Positions 22,253 through 31,127 of a stretch of 64,000 nucleotides of DNA are shown here, in pieces. Both the position numbers and the translations under genes were made by a program. The stretch is from the IMG/VR virus record IMGVR_UViG_3300044957_000763, positions 372,001-436,000 of that record; one strand, 5' to 3'. How positions within the stretch are numbered: position 1 is the first letter of the stretch; each line of letters starts with the position of its first letter. This DNA is from a virus. The notes beneath the pieces are model-generated. The model was not told the origin of the DNA. It made no database searches and worked only from the letters and a program-made list of their open reading frames with translations.

Positions 22253-24046
22253 ATGCAAGTAAGTATGGCGCAAATCAGAGTAAAATCTGGTGACATCGAA
22301 GGTAATTTAAGTCGCATTCTGGGTGCGCTTGAAGAGGTTCCTGAAAGCACAGATGTTGTCCTGTTCCCAGAAATGTGTATCTCTGGATACAACGTTGGAT
22401 GTTTGTTTGAATACGAACAATTCATCCAAGATTGCACTAATGCGGTTGAACTTGTTGCTCAGGCGGCCAAATCAATCAGAGAAAATCTGATTGTGGTTGT
22501 TGGTGCTCCGCGATTTGCAAACAATCCTATTGACGACCAAGGAAATGTTCGCCTTCACAATTCGGCTTTCGTTATCAAGGGTGGACAGGTCATCCATATT
22601 TACGACAAACACATTCTTGCTAACGACTATCATCACGAAGACCGCAAATATTTTGTGCCTGGCACATCATCGCCAGTTGTTCCTGGGCATCCGCTTGCTG
22701 TTCTTATTTGCGAAGACATTTGGCACAAGGAAACCCTCGAGAGCCTGACTGATAACATTCGTTCTGCCGAACTCAATGGGCAACCAAGGGTAAACGAGCT
22801 TCTGGTACTTAACTTTTCGTATTACTGCGCAGACAAGCTCCCTTCACGACACTCAAACGCACAGCTTATTGCCACAAATGCTGACGTAAACGTGTATTAC
22901 TGCAATGCAATTGGTCTTGGAGATATTAGTAAAAACATTCTTGTTTATGACGGAGCAAGTTTTGTTATATATTCTGATGGAGGCAGACTTGATGCACCAA
23001 GATACACTTCAGGTGTATATCACAATGGCAATATGTGGCCGAACTCGTACCCATCGTGGGAAGAGGAAACCACTGAGTCTTTGGTCTATGCTGTGCGATA
23101 TGCGTGGGAAGAATTTGGTCTTAAATGTGCGCAAGTACACCTGTCAGGTGGTGTAGACAGCAGTGTGGTTGCTGTAATTGCCGTAGAGGCGCTTGGAAAG
23201 AAGAACGTTACATTTGTTACCAATCCAGGCGAACACACGTCTAAAACGACTCTCAAGCTGGCAAAGCGGGTTGCTCAAGGGTTAGACGTTCCTTTGACAG
23301 TATTGCCTGTCAAAACCATGGAAATCGCACTTGGTAAAGTATTCGCGAAGATTGGTAATGTTGCTTCAATCACCAAGTCGACAATTTCTGCCGTTGGCCG
23401 CACTGTGGTTGGTCTTGCAATGACAAATCAGCAATTTGCAGACGGTAAACCCACTGGTATTTTGGCAACTGGAAATCACACTGAGAACTATCTTGGTTGG
23501 TGCAATTTCCATGATATTGGAAGTATTGGCGTCATGCAACCTATTGGAGACTTGACAAAGACTGAACTTTTTGCTCTTTGTCGATACATTAACTCCATGA
23601 ACGAGACCGACCTAATTCCAAGAGAATTGATTGACGGTCGTGTTAGGCCGATGGCAGAGCTGGCTGATACAGACGTAGACCCGTTCGACTACTATCTGTG
23701 TTCTGGTATTTGCGCCGAAATGCTTAGGGCGCGGACTACACCCAGGCAACTTCTGGAGCAGTTCGACTCAAAAACCTTAAATACGAATTCATTCCCAGGT
23801 TCTGAGGTGTACGAATATAGTCGTGCGCTATTTGCGTCTACTTGTGAGGATGTTGCGCGACGCGCACAGCGGTCGGTATACAAGTCTGCGCAGCACGCAC
23901 CAGTATTGGTGTTAAGTAAGAGAACTCGTGGTTTTAGTGCAAGAGAGACACTTATCAATCATTACAAGTGGAGTTCTGCCCGTCCAACCGGAAGAAGCAC
24001 TAGTGCAAGCGGCCGAGGCTCAGATAAGTCCATCCCTGTTGTTTGA
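22253..24046 (+). CDS. nadE: Glutamine-dependent NAD+ synthetase
   Basis: 597 residues with two domains. The N-terminal nitrilase-type glutaminase has its catalytic Glu40 (FPEMCISGY), Lys119 (YDKHIL) and Cys153 (LICEDIWH). The C-terminal ATP-pyrophosphatase domain has the P-loop SGGVDSS at 298-304 and the GILATGNHTENYLGW segment. It amidates nicotinate adenine dinucleotide to NAD+ using glutamine and ATP. The start follows a -10 by 6 nt; the longer frame upstream overlaps the kinase gene. The last 47 nt overlap the minus-strand UDP-glucose dehydrogenase gene. Confidence 0.93.
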   Translation: MQVSMAQIRVKSGDIEGNLSRILGALEEVPESTDVVLFPEMCISGYNVGCLFEYEQFIQDCTNAVELVAQAAKSIRENLIVVVGAPRFANNPIDDQGNVRLHNSAFVIKGGQVIHIYDKHILANDYHHEDRKYFVPGTSSPVVPGHPLAVLICEDIWHKETLESLTDNIRSAELNGQPRVNELLVLNFSYYCADKLPSRHSNAQLIATNADVNVYYCNAIGLGDISKNILVYDGASFVIYSDGGRLDAPRYTSGVYHNGNMWPNSYPSWEEETTESLVYAVRYAWEEFGLKCAQVHLSGGVDSSVVAVIAVEALGKKNVTFVTNPGEHTSKTTLKLAKRVAQGLDVPLTVLPVKTMEIALGKVFAKIGNVASITKSTISAVGRTVVGLAMTNQQFADGKPTGILATGNHTENYLGWCNFHDIGSIGVMQPIGDLTKTELFALCRYINSMNETDLIPRELIDGRVRPMAELADTDVDPFDYYLCSGICAEMLRARTTPRQLLEQFDSKTLNTNSFPGSEVYEYSRALFASTCEDVARRAQRSVYKSAQHAPVLVLSKRTRGFSARETLINHYKWSSARPTGRSTSASGRGSDKSIPVV

Positions 24047-25280
24047 GCCTTTCTTGGTCCATAACATTGCGTGCATCTAGAAACACAGGATTGCGCATTT
24101 GCTCTAAAATGTCACTGGTGTTGGTATTTATGAATTCTGGCCATTCAGTAAGAAGACATATCGCATCGGCGGTTATAGCCGAATCATAAATTGTTTTAGA
24201 TTGTTTGATAAGCCCGGTTTCTAGTTTTACTACAGGGTCATATGCAGTTATATTCGCATCTCTTTCAAGCAATAGATTGATAAATTTGATAGCCTGAGAA
24301 TCACGGATATCGTCAGTACCTGGCTTGAACGAAAGTCCCCATATTGTAATATTTTTCCCCTGGATTCCACAAAGCTCATCTTCTAATAAGTTCATGTACA
24401 GCTTGGGCATATAACGATTAATGTCTTGAGTCGCCTTTAACATGCTACTGTCTATGAAAGCATTATCAGACATGTGTATAGCTGCGCTGACGTCTTTCGG
24501 AAAACAAGAACCGCCATACCCGATTCCGGCGTTTAAGAACTCTTGACCAATTCGATGGTCGCTGCCCATTCCTCTTGTGACCTCTGTAACATCGGCTCCA
24601 TAATATTCAGACATTTGGGCAAGCCAGTTTGCGAAGCTAATTTTGGTAGCCAAGAACGAGTTGCTCGCGTATTTGATGAGTTCTGCGGACTCAACTGAAC
24701 AAATCTCAATTGGTGCTTCGAACTTGTCATACACTTTGGTCATCGCCATAATTGCATTAAGACTTTTTGCGCCAATGATAATTCTATCAGGGTTCAAGGT
24801 GTTTTGCAATGCGCGACCTTCCTGCAAAAACTCTGGATTACTAACCACCTCACAAGGTATTTCTGGTCTAGTCTGTTTGATGTACTCTTGCGCCCATTTG
24901 GCTGTGCCCACCGGAACGGTTGACTTATTTACAATAATTTTAGGTTCGTTGATGGCTTGGATAACATCGGTGAGCACTGCTTGGTATTGGGCCATGTCAA
25001 CACTTCCATCTTCATTTTGTGGTGTGCCGACACAAATGAAGATGATGTCGCTGTTTCTTACTCCGTGCGCAAGATTTTGTGTGAATCTGATGGTGTGCGA
25101 TTTAAGGGCATTGTTCATCAATGCCTCGAGGCCCGGCTCGTAAATACATGGCTTTCCGCTACTAAGGGCCTTCACTTTTTCCGCGTTTTGGTCGACACAA
25201 ATTATGTAATGACCCTGGCTTGCCAATACTACGCCAGTTACAAGTCCAACATAACCAGTACCCAAAACACAAATATTCAT
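24000..25280 (-). CDS. ugd: UDP-glucose 6-dehydrogenase
   Basis: 426 residues. Rossmann NAD motif LGTGYVGLVTG at the N terminus, VNKSTVPVGTA, NPEFLQEGRAL, the catalytic Cys in GYGGSCFPKD, and a C-terminal UDP-binding domain with WGLSFKPGTDDIRDS. It oxidises UDP-glucose to UDP-glucuronate with two NAD+. A phage may use this for sugar modification of DNA or virion, or to alter host surface polysaccharide. A glycosyltransferase-like gene is at 32140. Its 3' end is antisense to the end of nadE. Confidence 0.92.
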   Translation of the reverse strand: MNICVLGTGYVGLVTGVVLASQGHYIICVDQNAEKVKALSSGKPCIYEPGLEALMNNALKSHTIRFTQNLAHGVRNSDIIFICVGTPQNEDGSVDMAQYQAVLTDVIQAINEPKIIVNKSTVPVGTAKWAQEYIKQTRPEIPCEVVSNPEFLQEGRALQNTLNPDRIIIGAKSLNAIMAMTKVYDKFEAPIEICSVESAELIKYASNSFLATKISFANWLAQMSEYYGADVTEVTRGMGSDHRIGQEFLNAGIGYGGSCFPKDVSAAIHMSDNAFIDSSMLKATQDINRYMPKLYMNLLEDELCGIQGKNITIWGLSFKPGTDDIRDSQAIKFINLLLERDANITAYDPVVKLETGLIKQSKTIYDSAITADAICLLTEWPEFINTNTSDILEQMRNPVFLDARNVMDQERLKQQGWTYLSLGRLH

Positions 25281-25529
25281 CTAGACCGAAGACCATGGCA
25301 ACTTCTGTGACTGTGAAACTGGTGTGAGCACTGTGTAGCCGCCCTCGGAATAAATGGTATAGCTGCCGTTATGACCATTTGGTGTAACAGGTGTTTCTGC
25401 AGAAAACAGAGTACCGATTTCACCGACGTCTACTGTATGGGACTGACCTTCTGAAGTTACTATTCGGACTGATTTTCCGACGAGTAACTGTTGAAGTTCG
25501 CCAATAGTAAAATGAGGTGAATTTTTCAC
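25281..25529 (-). CDS. Small hypothetical protein, 82 aa, leaderless GTG start
   Basis: Unrecognised; beta-rich (VRIVTSEGQSHTVDVGEIGTLF), perhaps a small barrel. The start is GTG 25529, placed 6 nt after TATAAA (TGTATAAA) on the minus strand, the leaderless pattern of this genome. Its stop is directly followed by the ATG of ugd (TAGATG), so both genes probably share this promoter. Confidence 0.75.
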   Translation of the reverse strand: MKNSPHFTIGELQQLLVGKSVRIVTSEGQSHTVDVGEIGTLFSAETPVTPNGHNGSYTIYSEGGYTVLTPVSQSQKLPWSSV

Positions 25530-25552
25530 ACCTTATTTATACACAACTCGGC

Positions 25553-26617
25553 TTACTGTGCTACTAATGCGCCTTGCCAATTGTTTATCGAGTCGCAATA
25601 TTTACAGAAAGAGCAATCTGGGTTTGGTTCTGGTGCTTCGGTTTGCATCAACAATCCGGCTACATCGTGCAGCATTTCCCTGAACCATTTCTTGTTCATT
25701 TCTAATTCAGTCCAGGTGATTTTACCGTTCAACTGTGCTTCTACACCCTCAACATTAAACACTTGTGGTTCGTAAACCAAAAGACCAAGTCGAGTTACAG
25801 GAGCAAACGAAACAGCATTTTCAGCAGCTTTACTAAATGCAAACGCATAAGAGTGCAATTGTGCTGAATAAATAAGCAAGTGTTCTGGTTTGGGCATGCT
25901 GGTTTTATAGTCTACTATGACATAACCCTTGGAGTCCAGGTCTTCTGCGATACCGTCGGTCTTGCCATGGACAAATACTTGCGCACCAAGGTCTGCAAAT
26001 TGAATTGCCTCAGAAGTACATGTCATGTTCTTGCCGATGATTTTGATATTGGGCAAACTTGCGTCAATTTCTGATAGTATTTTACCTTGAAAGAATGACT
26101 GCATTCCGCCATCAATAGTGTTGAAGATTTTTGCCATTGGTGTAAAAGGTCTTGGTACAGACTGTGAATACTTGAGCCAATAGCATCGTTTGCATTCTTT
26201 CCACAGAAACGCAAAATCACTGGGCGATAGCTTAAAAGTTTTCATTGTATGTTGCTCGTTTAACCACCCTTCAACAATTTGTCTGTGTTCTGGGCGGGAC
26301 AGGTTGTATACTGGTACATTGTATTCGCTTGCTATACGAATAGCTTGACCGGTTCCGCCTGTCTTTTTTGTAGTCTCACTTTTAGTTATCGCACCATCGG
26401 GCGTCCAACACACAACAAATTCAACTGGGCTTTGTAAATCCGGGCCTAATACTTGATGCACATTTCTCGAGTGCAACTTTTGCACAAAATCCCCAAGATA
26501 CGACCATCCTGGATGCATTTTGCTGGCTATCTCCATCGCAGGGGGCCAATTTGGAACAATGTATGGCTCTTTCCGAGGCCGGCGGTTCCAGCCATTCGAT
26601 GGAAGAAAAATGACCAT
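25553..26617 (-). CDS. SLOG-like domain fused to Cas4/RecB-type nuclease
   Basis: 354 residues. The first third (VEFVVCWTPDGAITKSE, then GGTGQAIRIASEYNVPVYNL) resembles the nucleotide-binding SLOG/DprA-like domains common in phages. The rest is a PD-(D/E)xK nuclease: CKRCYWLKY, HGKTDGIAED, VIVDYKTS, QLHSYAF, and a final cysteine cluster CSFCKYC. One Cys group early and three late is the Cas4/AddB arrangement for an iron-sulfur cluster. It would be a DNA exonuclease whose activity may be gated by a nucleotide ligand. Confidence 0.72.
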   Translation of the reverse strand: MVIFLPSNGWNRRPRKEPYIVPNWPPAMEIASKMHPGWSYLGDFVQKLHSRNVHQVLGPDLQSPVEFVVCWTPDGAITKSETTKKTGGTGQAIRIASEYNVPVYNLSRPEHRQIVEGWLNEQHTMKTFKLSPSDFAFLWKECKRCYWLKYSQSVPRPFTPMAKIFNTIDGGMQSFFQGKILSEIDASLPNIKIIGKNMTCTSEAIQFADLGAQVFVHGKTDGIAEDLDSKGYVIVDYKTSMPKPEHLLIYSAQLHSYAFAFSKAAENAVSFAPVTRLGLLVYEPQVFNVEGVEAQLNGKITWTELEMNKKWFREMLHDVAGLLMQTEAPEPNPDCSFCKYCDSINNWQGALVAQ

Positions 26618-26678
26618 GTTTCCATTGCTTGATTTACACCCGTTCTCAAATCAGGTGTGACGCGACACGTTCCATCAG

Positions 26679-26687
26679 TGCGATAAT
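26679..26687 (+). promoter_or_regulatory. Extended -10 TGCGATAAT upstream of the methyltransferase
   Basis: TGCGATAAT at 26679-26687. An in-frame GTG at 26693 lies 5 nt after it and could start a longer methyltransferase. A second -10-like TACTAT (26735-26740) lies 6 nt before ATG 26747. Either or both may be used. Confidence 0.5.
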
Positions 26688-26746
26688 ATCTTGTGGAGTC
26701 TGGCGCGAACCAATTCCAGCATACGCTTTCATCATACTATTTTACC

Positions 26747-28000
26747 ATGTTTACCTTCGTTGATTTGTTTTCAGGAATTGGAGGCTTCAGAATCGCCCTC
26801 GAGTCTTTGGGTGGAAAATGTGTGGGAAGTTCGGAAATTGCCGGTCCCGCAATCAAAGTCTACCATGATAATTGGCCAGAAGACGATAATGTCGGAGACA
26901 TAACCAAAATTGAAGTACTACCAGAGCACGATATTATGGTTGGTGGCGTGCCATGCCAGAGTTGGTCAATTGCTGGAAAAATGAAGGGTTTTGAAGACCC
27001 TCGTGGTCAGCTATGGGGTGATGTAATTAGGTTATTGAACAAGAACCAGCCCAAGGCATTCATATTTGAGAATGTTAAGGGTTTAGCAGACCCTCGCAAC
27101 ACAGTTGAGCGGGAATTCTTGATTGAACAGATGAATCTTGCAGGCTACGATGTTAGGTACAAGCTATTGAATGCATACGATTATGGTGTGCCGCAAAATC
27201 GAGAGCGCATATTCATAATTGGAGCAAAAGACCTAAGTGATTTTCAGTGGCCGCAAGAATGTCGTTCACAAACAATGTTGCTTGACTACATGGACGGTAT
27301 GGAGCATCTAAGGATTAACGCTGTGCGCAACAGCGACCCTGCAATCAACCAGGCGGCTACAGGAAACAGATTAACATTGCATGGTGAAAGAAACGAGTTT
27401 TTTATCTTCAATGATGTGAGAGATGGCGAAACAGTTATCCACTCATGGGACATAAAGGAGCTATCTAAGAGAGAGTGTGAAATCTGCAATACGATATTGA
27501 AGAACCGAAGAAGTAATAAGTATGGCCCCAAAGACGGCAATCCGTTATCATATCAAGACCTATTGGGGCTAATTCCAAATCTTATAGAAGCAGAACTGGT
27601 CAAGTTGCTTGATGCTGGTGTAATTGTAAGATTTGACCAAGGCAAGTATGATTTCAAGAATAGACGACAACTATCAGGAATTGACGGAGTGTATCGAATT
27701 TTCTTACCAAATGCGAGATTCTTTTCAACACTAACCGCTTCTGGAACTCCAGATTTGATTGCAACCACTCTGATATCTGCAAATACAGACGAAGAGTATC
27801 GTCGTGAATTTATTGAAAAGATATATAACACCAAGGCATACAGAAGACCAACGACTCGAGAATATGCAAGAATTCAGGGTTTCCCAGACACACACCGCTT
27901 GCATTCATCTGATAGTGCTAATACTAAGTTAATTGGCAATGCTGTGCCACCACCTTTGGTAAAGCAAGTGGCACAGCAATTGGTCAAGGTGCTTAGATAG
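26747..28000 (+). CDS. DNA (cytosine-5-)-methyltransferase
   Basis: 417 residues. Motif I FVDLFSGIGGF at the N terminus, motif IV GGVPCQSWS with catalytic Cys, motif VI FENVKGL, motif VIII QNRERIFIIG, a target-recognition region of about 200 residues, and motifs IX-X (REYARIQGFP and LIGNAVPPPL). No partner restriction enzyme is visible, so it is probably a solitary methylase that shields phage DNA from host restriction or marks it. The recognition sequence cannot be read from the protein. ATG 26747 fits family N termini; GTG 26693 is an alternative. The end overlaps the Fic gene by 8 nt. Confidence 0.92.
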   Translation: MFTFVDLFSGIGGFRIALESLGGKCVGSSEIAGPAIKVYHDNWPEDDNVGDITKIEVLPEHDIMVGGVPCQSWSIAGKMKGFEDPRGQLWGDVIRLLNKNQPKAFIFENVKGLADPRNTVEREFLIEQMNLAGYDVRYKLLNAYDYGVPQNRERIFIIGAKDLSDFQWPQECRSQTMLLDYMDGMEHLRINAVRNSDPAINQAATGNRLTLHGERNEFFIFNDVRDGETVIHSWDIKELSKRECEICNTILKNRRSNKYGPKDGNPLSYQDLLGLIPNLIEAELVKLLDAGVIVRFDQGKYDFKNRRQLSGIDGVYRIFLPNARFFSTLTASGTPDLIATTLISANTDEEYRREFIEKIYNTKAYRRPTTREYARIQGFPDTHRLHSSDSANTKLIGNAVPPPLVKQVAQQLVKVLR

Positions 28001-28622
28001 GCCAGCCGTCGCCCAGGCCAAGATACTCACCGATATTCTTATTGAACTCATTGATTGAATTGTAGTATTCAAATCGCTTTGCGTACCACACTACAATCGG
28101 TTCTTGGTTCATTTGCATCAATGCGTAGTTAAGCAGGATTCTTCCTGTTCGTCCATTGCCATCAGCAAATGGGTGGATAAACTCAAAAGAATGATGAATC
28201 CCCCACGCAATTTCCAAAGCATGTTCTGGAGTTCCATCAAACGATGCAAGTTCTTCTTCGACCTTGGGTGCCCAGCGCTCTCGCATTAGATGGTCAACAA
28301 ACATGTATTTGGGACATATGTGACCACCTACGGTGAGTTCTTCTTTCCGATAGTTTCCAGAAAGACACTGCGCCTCATACCATTGAATACCTCGCGTTAA
28401 TACACGATGAATGTCTCTGACAACACCGTCATAAAATGGCTGACTGGAAAACTTTTTTGCCAATTCAAATGCATTGACAGAATTGTCATACATCAATTGA
28501 CCGGGCTTGGTAGCAGGCAAAAGTTTGACTGGCATGTCCCTGTCGTCATATTGCGGGTCAATCAAACACGATTGTGTAACAAATGTGTGCAAATCAAACC
28601 CGTTTTTTCTCGCGAAAGTCAT
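27993..28622 (-). CDS. Fic-domain protein (putative AMP/NMP transferase)
   Basis: About 209 residues from ATG 28622. The complete Fic motif HPFADGNGRTGR is present with catalytic His, plus the upstream GHICPKYMFVDHLMRERW flap region. Fic enzymes transfer AMP or other groups from nucleotides to hydroxyl side chains of target proteins. I did not find an obvious inhibitory helix or antitoxin gene beside it. TGGTATTAT on the minus strand lies just upstream and spans the other ATG (28634), so 28622 is the better start. Host protein modification during infection is a likely use. Confidence 0.88.
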   Translation of the reverse strand: MTFARKNGFDLHTFVTQSCLIDPQYDDRDMPVKLLPATKPGQLMYDNSVNAFELAKKFSSQPFYDGVVRDIHRVLTRGIQWYEAQCLSGNYRKEELTVGGHICPKYMFVDHLMRERWAPKVEEELASFDGTPEHALEIAWGIHHSFEFIHPFADGNGRTGRILLNYALMQMNQEPIVVWYAKRFEYYNSINEFNKNIGEYLGLGDGWPI

Positions 28623-28659
28623 GATTATTGACATAATACCATATCTCTGGTGAAATCTG

Positions 28660-28667
28660 TATAAGAC
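28660..28667 (+). promoter_or_regulatory. TGTATAAG -10 element
   Basis: The stretch atctgtataagac contains TATAAG preceded by TG. The same form (TGTATAA followed by purine and often AC) occurs at 14189, 47734, 52604, 57275 and 62925 on the plus strand and upstream of 25529 and 32131 on the minus strand. It leads a 38-nt leader with aggagg. Confidence 0.55.
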
Positions 28668-28698
28668 AAACAAGAACCAGGAGGTTGCTTCGACAAAC

Positions 28699-29121
28699 AT
28701 GAACACTAAAGACAGAATCATTAAATCGCCTGAAATCAATGCTGAGTTCAAAGATTCAGGTAGCGACACTAAAGAACTCGTTATTTCAGACGAGCAGTAT
28801 GCTCAGCTTAGCGAGGTAACCAATTCCGAGCAAATAGCAAAACTGCGATGTTGGGACATCCAAGAATACATTGATGGTGTGGAGGCACAAAAATCCCAGC
28901 TTGATACCGCACTTGACAGCGCAAATGAACAGCTCGAAGAAGCTAAGTCAAATCTGATTCAGGCTCGAACTCAACTGAAGTCAACATTTGATGTCATCTT
29001 CGGACCGCTAGGTCTTGACAACAAGATGGTTTCGGTTTCGCAATCATCACCACACGTGGTCACGATTGTCGACCCACAGGCCGCAGCCGAACAGTCAACA
29101 AGCGAAGAATCGTCAAATTAA
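28699..29121 (+). CDS. Coiled-coil hypothetical protein, 140 aa
   Basis: Unrecognised. Residues about 45-95 form a predicted coiled coil (repeated Leu, Ala, Glu, Gln). The tail is acidic and Ser-rich. It has a strong ribosome binding site (aggagg) and a TGTATAAG -10 about 38 nt upstream. It is alone on the plus strand between two minus-strand blocks and ends at a strong bidirectional terminator, so it is a single-gene transcript. The strong translation signals suggest an abundant product. Confidence 0.82.
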   Translation: MNTKDRIIKSPEINAEFKDSGSDTKELVISDEQYAQLSEVTNSEQIAKLRCWDIQEYIDGVEAQKSQLDTALDSANEQLEEAKSNLIQARTQLKSTFDVIFGPLGLDNKMVSVSQSSPHVVTIVDPQAAAEQSTSEESSN

Positions 29122-29125
29122 CGAG

Positions 29126-29183
29126 TCGACAGGTAACAAAAAACGGGACTGTTTGCTCAGTCCCGTTTTTTGTTACCTGTCGA
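29126..29183. terminator. Bidirectional intrinsic terminator (25-bp perfect stem)
   Basis: A perfect 25-bp inverted repeat (29126-29150 and 29159-29183, loop 8 nt). The inner core cgggact / agtcccg is followed by six T on either strand, so it can end transcription from both the plus-strand coiled-coil gene and the minus-strand 92-aa gene, whose stop lies inside the right arm. Confidence 0.9.
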
Positions 29184-29451
29184 GAAGAGCAAATGGATAT
29201 GTGTTGGCAGAACACAAAAGTGCCGGCGGCTTTGATGTCTTGTCAATGCTTGCATCCATGAATGTCATTGTCAAAACTATATCGGTATCTTCAATAAACA
29301 AAAACGCAGCCAGGCTGTTAAGAAGTGTGTCGTCTAATTTCCACATTATGGGACTGTCGTTAAGTTCTCGGACTAAACGATACATTTTCCAGAAAAGTTC
29401 AATGTGGTCATCATCTGGATTGAACTTATTTTCTGTGAACCGAATTAACAT
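29173..29451 (-). CDS. Hypothetical protein, 92 aa
   Basis: Unrecognised, soluble, acidic and helical in its first half (DDDHIELFWKMYRLVRELND), hydrophobic strands later (DIVLTMTFMDAS). Its stop sits in the terminator hairpin shared with the convergent gene. It is the last gene of a minus-strand block that begins with the 328-aa gene at 31070. Confidence 0.7.
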   Translation of the reverse strand: MLIRFTENKFNPDDDHIELFWKMYRLVRELNDSPIMWKLDDTLLNSLAAFLFIEDTDIVLTMTFMDASIDKTSKPPALLCSANTYPFALLDR

Positions 29452-29491
29452 TTCACTCCAATGTGTTATTCATACTATGCAAATACACTCC

Positions 29492-30067
29492 CTATTTGTT
29501 GTTACGATATTCTTCATATGGGTGACGTAGTCGTCTAATGACAATTTCCACCCTTGGATTTTCTGGACACTTACCACCGAACCAATGATGGTCAAGTTCG
29601 TTGTGCCAATGAATAAATTTGTCGTTTAATACAACCCCCCAAAACTGTAGTACATCACCAATTGCTTGCAAGTACCCTGCATGGTCGCCAACTTGCCATG
29701 TGTCCGTGTACACTCGTACATTAATTGCAACTCCAAAATCCATAGGTGTTTTACCAATAAGTTCCCAGGCTTCTCGACACTCTCTTTCGGCGCATTTTTC
29801 AAAGTATGCATACTGAGGACTTGGTAAAACTCGAGGCATTTTGCCCCTAAACACGGCTTGCTGGTGCGTCTTTTTGGTGACTGGCTTGTAATTTATGGTG
29901 AACTGACACAGTAGTTCACCATCGGGCTTAGTTTCATCTTCTGTAACAATACGCGGTGCAGAAGCAACTTCTGCTTCATATTGTTTCATGAATTCTTTTT
30001 GCTTAGTGGCACCGCGTCTGAGACTCCAGTCTTTGTGTGGTGCCGGTCGCTGTATTTTTTTAGCCAT
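29492..30067 (-). CDS. RusA-like Holliday junction resolvase
   Basis: 191 residues. The C-terminal two thirds match the RusA fold: VRVYTDTWQVGDHAGYLQAIGDVLQFWGVVLND, where the Asp residues of GDHAGYLQAIGD and the final ND correspond to the acidic metal-binding site of RusA. It would cut Holliday junctions during recombination-dependent replication or before packaging. An N-terminal extension of about 55 residues is basic. The homology is weak at sequence level, so the call rests on the spacing of the acidic residues. Confidence 0.68.
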   Translation of the reverse strand: MAKKIQRPAPHKDWSLRRGATKQKEFMKQYEAEVASAPRIVTEDETKPDGELLCQFTINYKPVTKKTHQQAVFRGKMPRVLPSPQYAYFEKCAERECREAWELIGKTPMDFGVAINVRVYTDTWQVGDHAGYLQAIGDVLQFWGVVLNDKFIHWHNELDHHWFGGKCPENPRVEIVIRRLRHPYEEYRNNK

Positions 30068-30083
30068 ATCTGGCCTTGTACAG

Positions 30084-31070
30084 TTATGGTCTACGGTCTT
30101 CGTCGGTAACCAGTGTGCTTGAGTTCAAGAACGCCTCAAACGAAACTGTGGCAGTTGTAAGTGCGCCGGCACTCATTGAACGGTTTAGATTATTGGACAC
30201 GTATGCACGACCAAAGCGGATAATGTCCCAGTTTGAGCTGTTTCCTACTTTGATTTCAAATTGTTTGGCGCGATATGTCTGGCTTGCCTTGACTGCATTT
30301 AGCACACCAGCAGATTGCTTAGGCATAAAACCCCGACCGCCTGTAGAGGTTAAAAACGCCTCAAATTGGTTGGGCGCAATTAAGAACGTGATTGTTCCAG
30401 AGCAAGTATATCCAGAAATTCCAAAGTATGGATATTGGTCAGTTCCAATCAAATAGTTTTGATTGATTACCGGCTTGAAATTAATATCCATGTTCGTAAC
30501 TTGGAAGTCGCCAGAAAAGTAATTCGCGGAAATATGCAACGAAACATCATAATGTCTGGCAGTTCGTGCCGCATAGGATACATTTCCAGCTACATAGTCG
30601 GGGATGAAGGCCCCGCGGCTATCAGAGATAAAACTCATTGAGACATTGACGCCCTGGTCGTTCATTTTGATTCCGCCAGAATCAAGCAAATATAACGGCG
30701 CATTAGACGGTGGTATAGGAGACCCCAACAGTCCTGAGTTGCTGGCATCAATTGGTGTCTGTATAGTCCGCATAGCATAGGCAAGTAGCCCAAATGCAGA
30801 TTCAACTTTCATGTTGGCAGCATTGTTCTCGTCGCTGCAGTTGCCTATTGGGTTTTCAATGATAAGCACAGGACTGGACACAGTGTATTTCCAGTGCATG
30901 CCGCCGATGTCCATAACCCGCACGCCGATATCTCCTTGAATCAGTGGTTTGGGTTGTGCGTTTTGAACTTGGTCTTCTGCCCAAGACTCGAAAATATACG
31001 CGATGTTTGGGTTCAAAACATTGCGCAGAATGTACCAGTTTGATATGTATTCTGAGGGCAATACAGGCAT
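30084..31070 (-). CDS. Hypothetical protein, 328 aa, possible virion protein
   Basis: Unrecognised. It is rich in Asn, Ser, Gly, Tyr and beta strands, with few charged clusters and no nucleotide-binding motif. That composition is typical of phage baseplate, tail tube or fibre-related proteins. It starts with MPVLPSEYISNWYIL and has repeats of aromatic-Ser-Gly patterns. It is the first gene of the minus-strand block 29173-31070. If it is structural, it is the only such gene visible in the window. Confidence 0.75.
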   Translation of the reverse strand: MPVLPSEYISNWYILRNVLNPNIAYIFESWAEDQVQNAQPKPLIQGDIGVRVMDIGGMHWKYTVSSPVLIIENPIGNCSDENNAANMKVESAFGLLAYAMRTIQTPIDASNSGLLGSPIPPSNAPLYLLDSGGIKMNDQGVNVSMSFISDSRGAFIPDYVAGNVSYAARTARHYDVSLHISANYFSGDFQVTNMDINFKPVINQNYLIGTDQYPYFGISGYTCSGTITFLIAPNQFEAFLTSTGGRGFMPKQSAGVLNAVKASQTYRAKQFEIKVGNSSNWDIIRFGRAYVSNNLNRSMSAGALTTATVSFEAFLNSSTLVTDEDRRP

Positions 31071-31127
31071 GGTTTAGCTCAATCTTTAGAATATCTTGTA
31101 CAATTCGATTGTCGGAGAAATAAAAAA

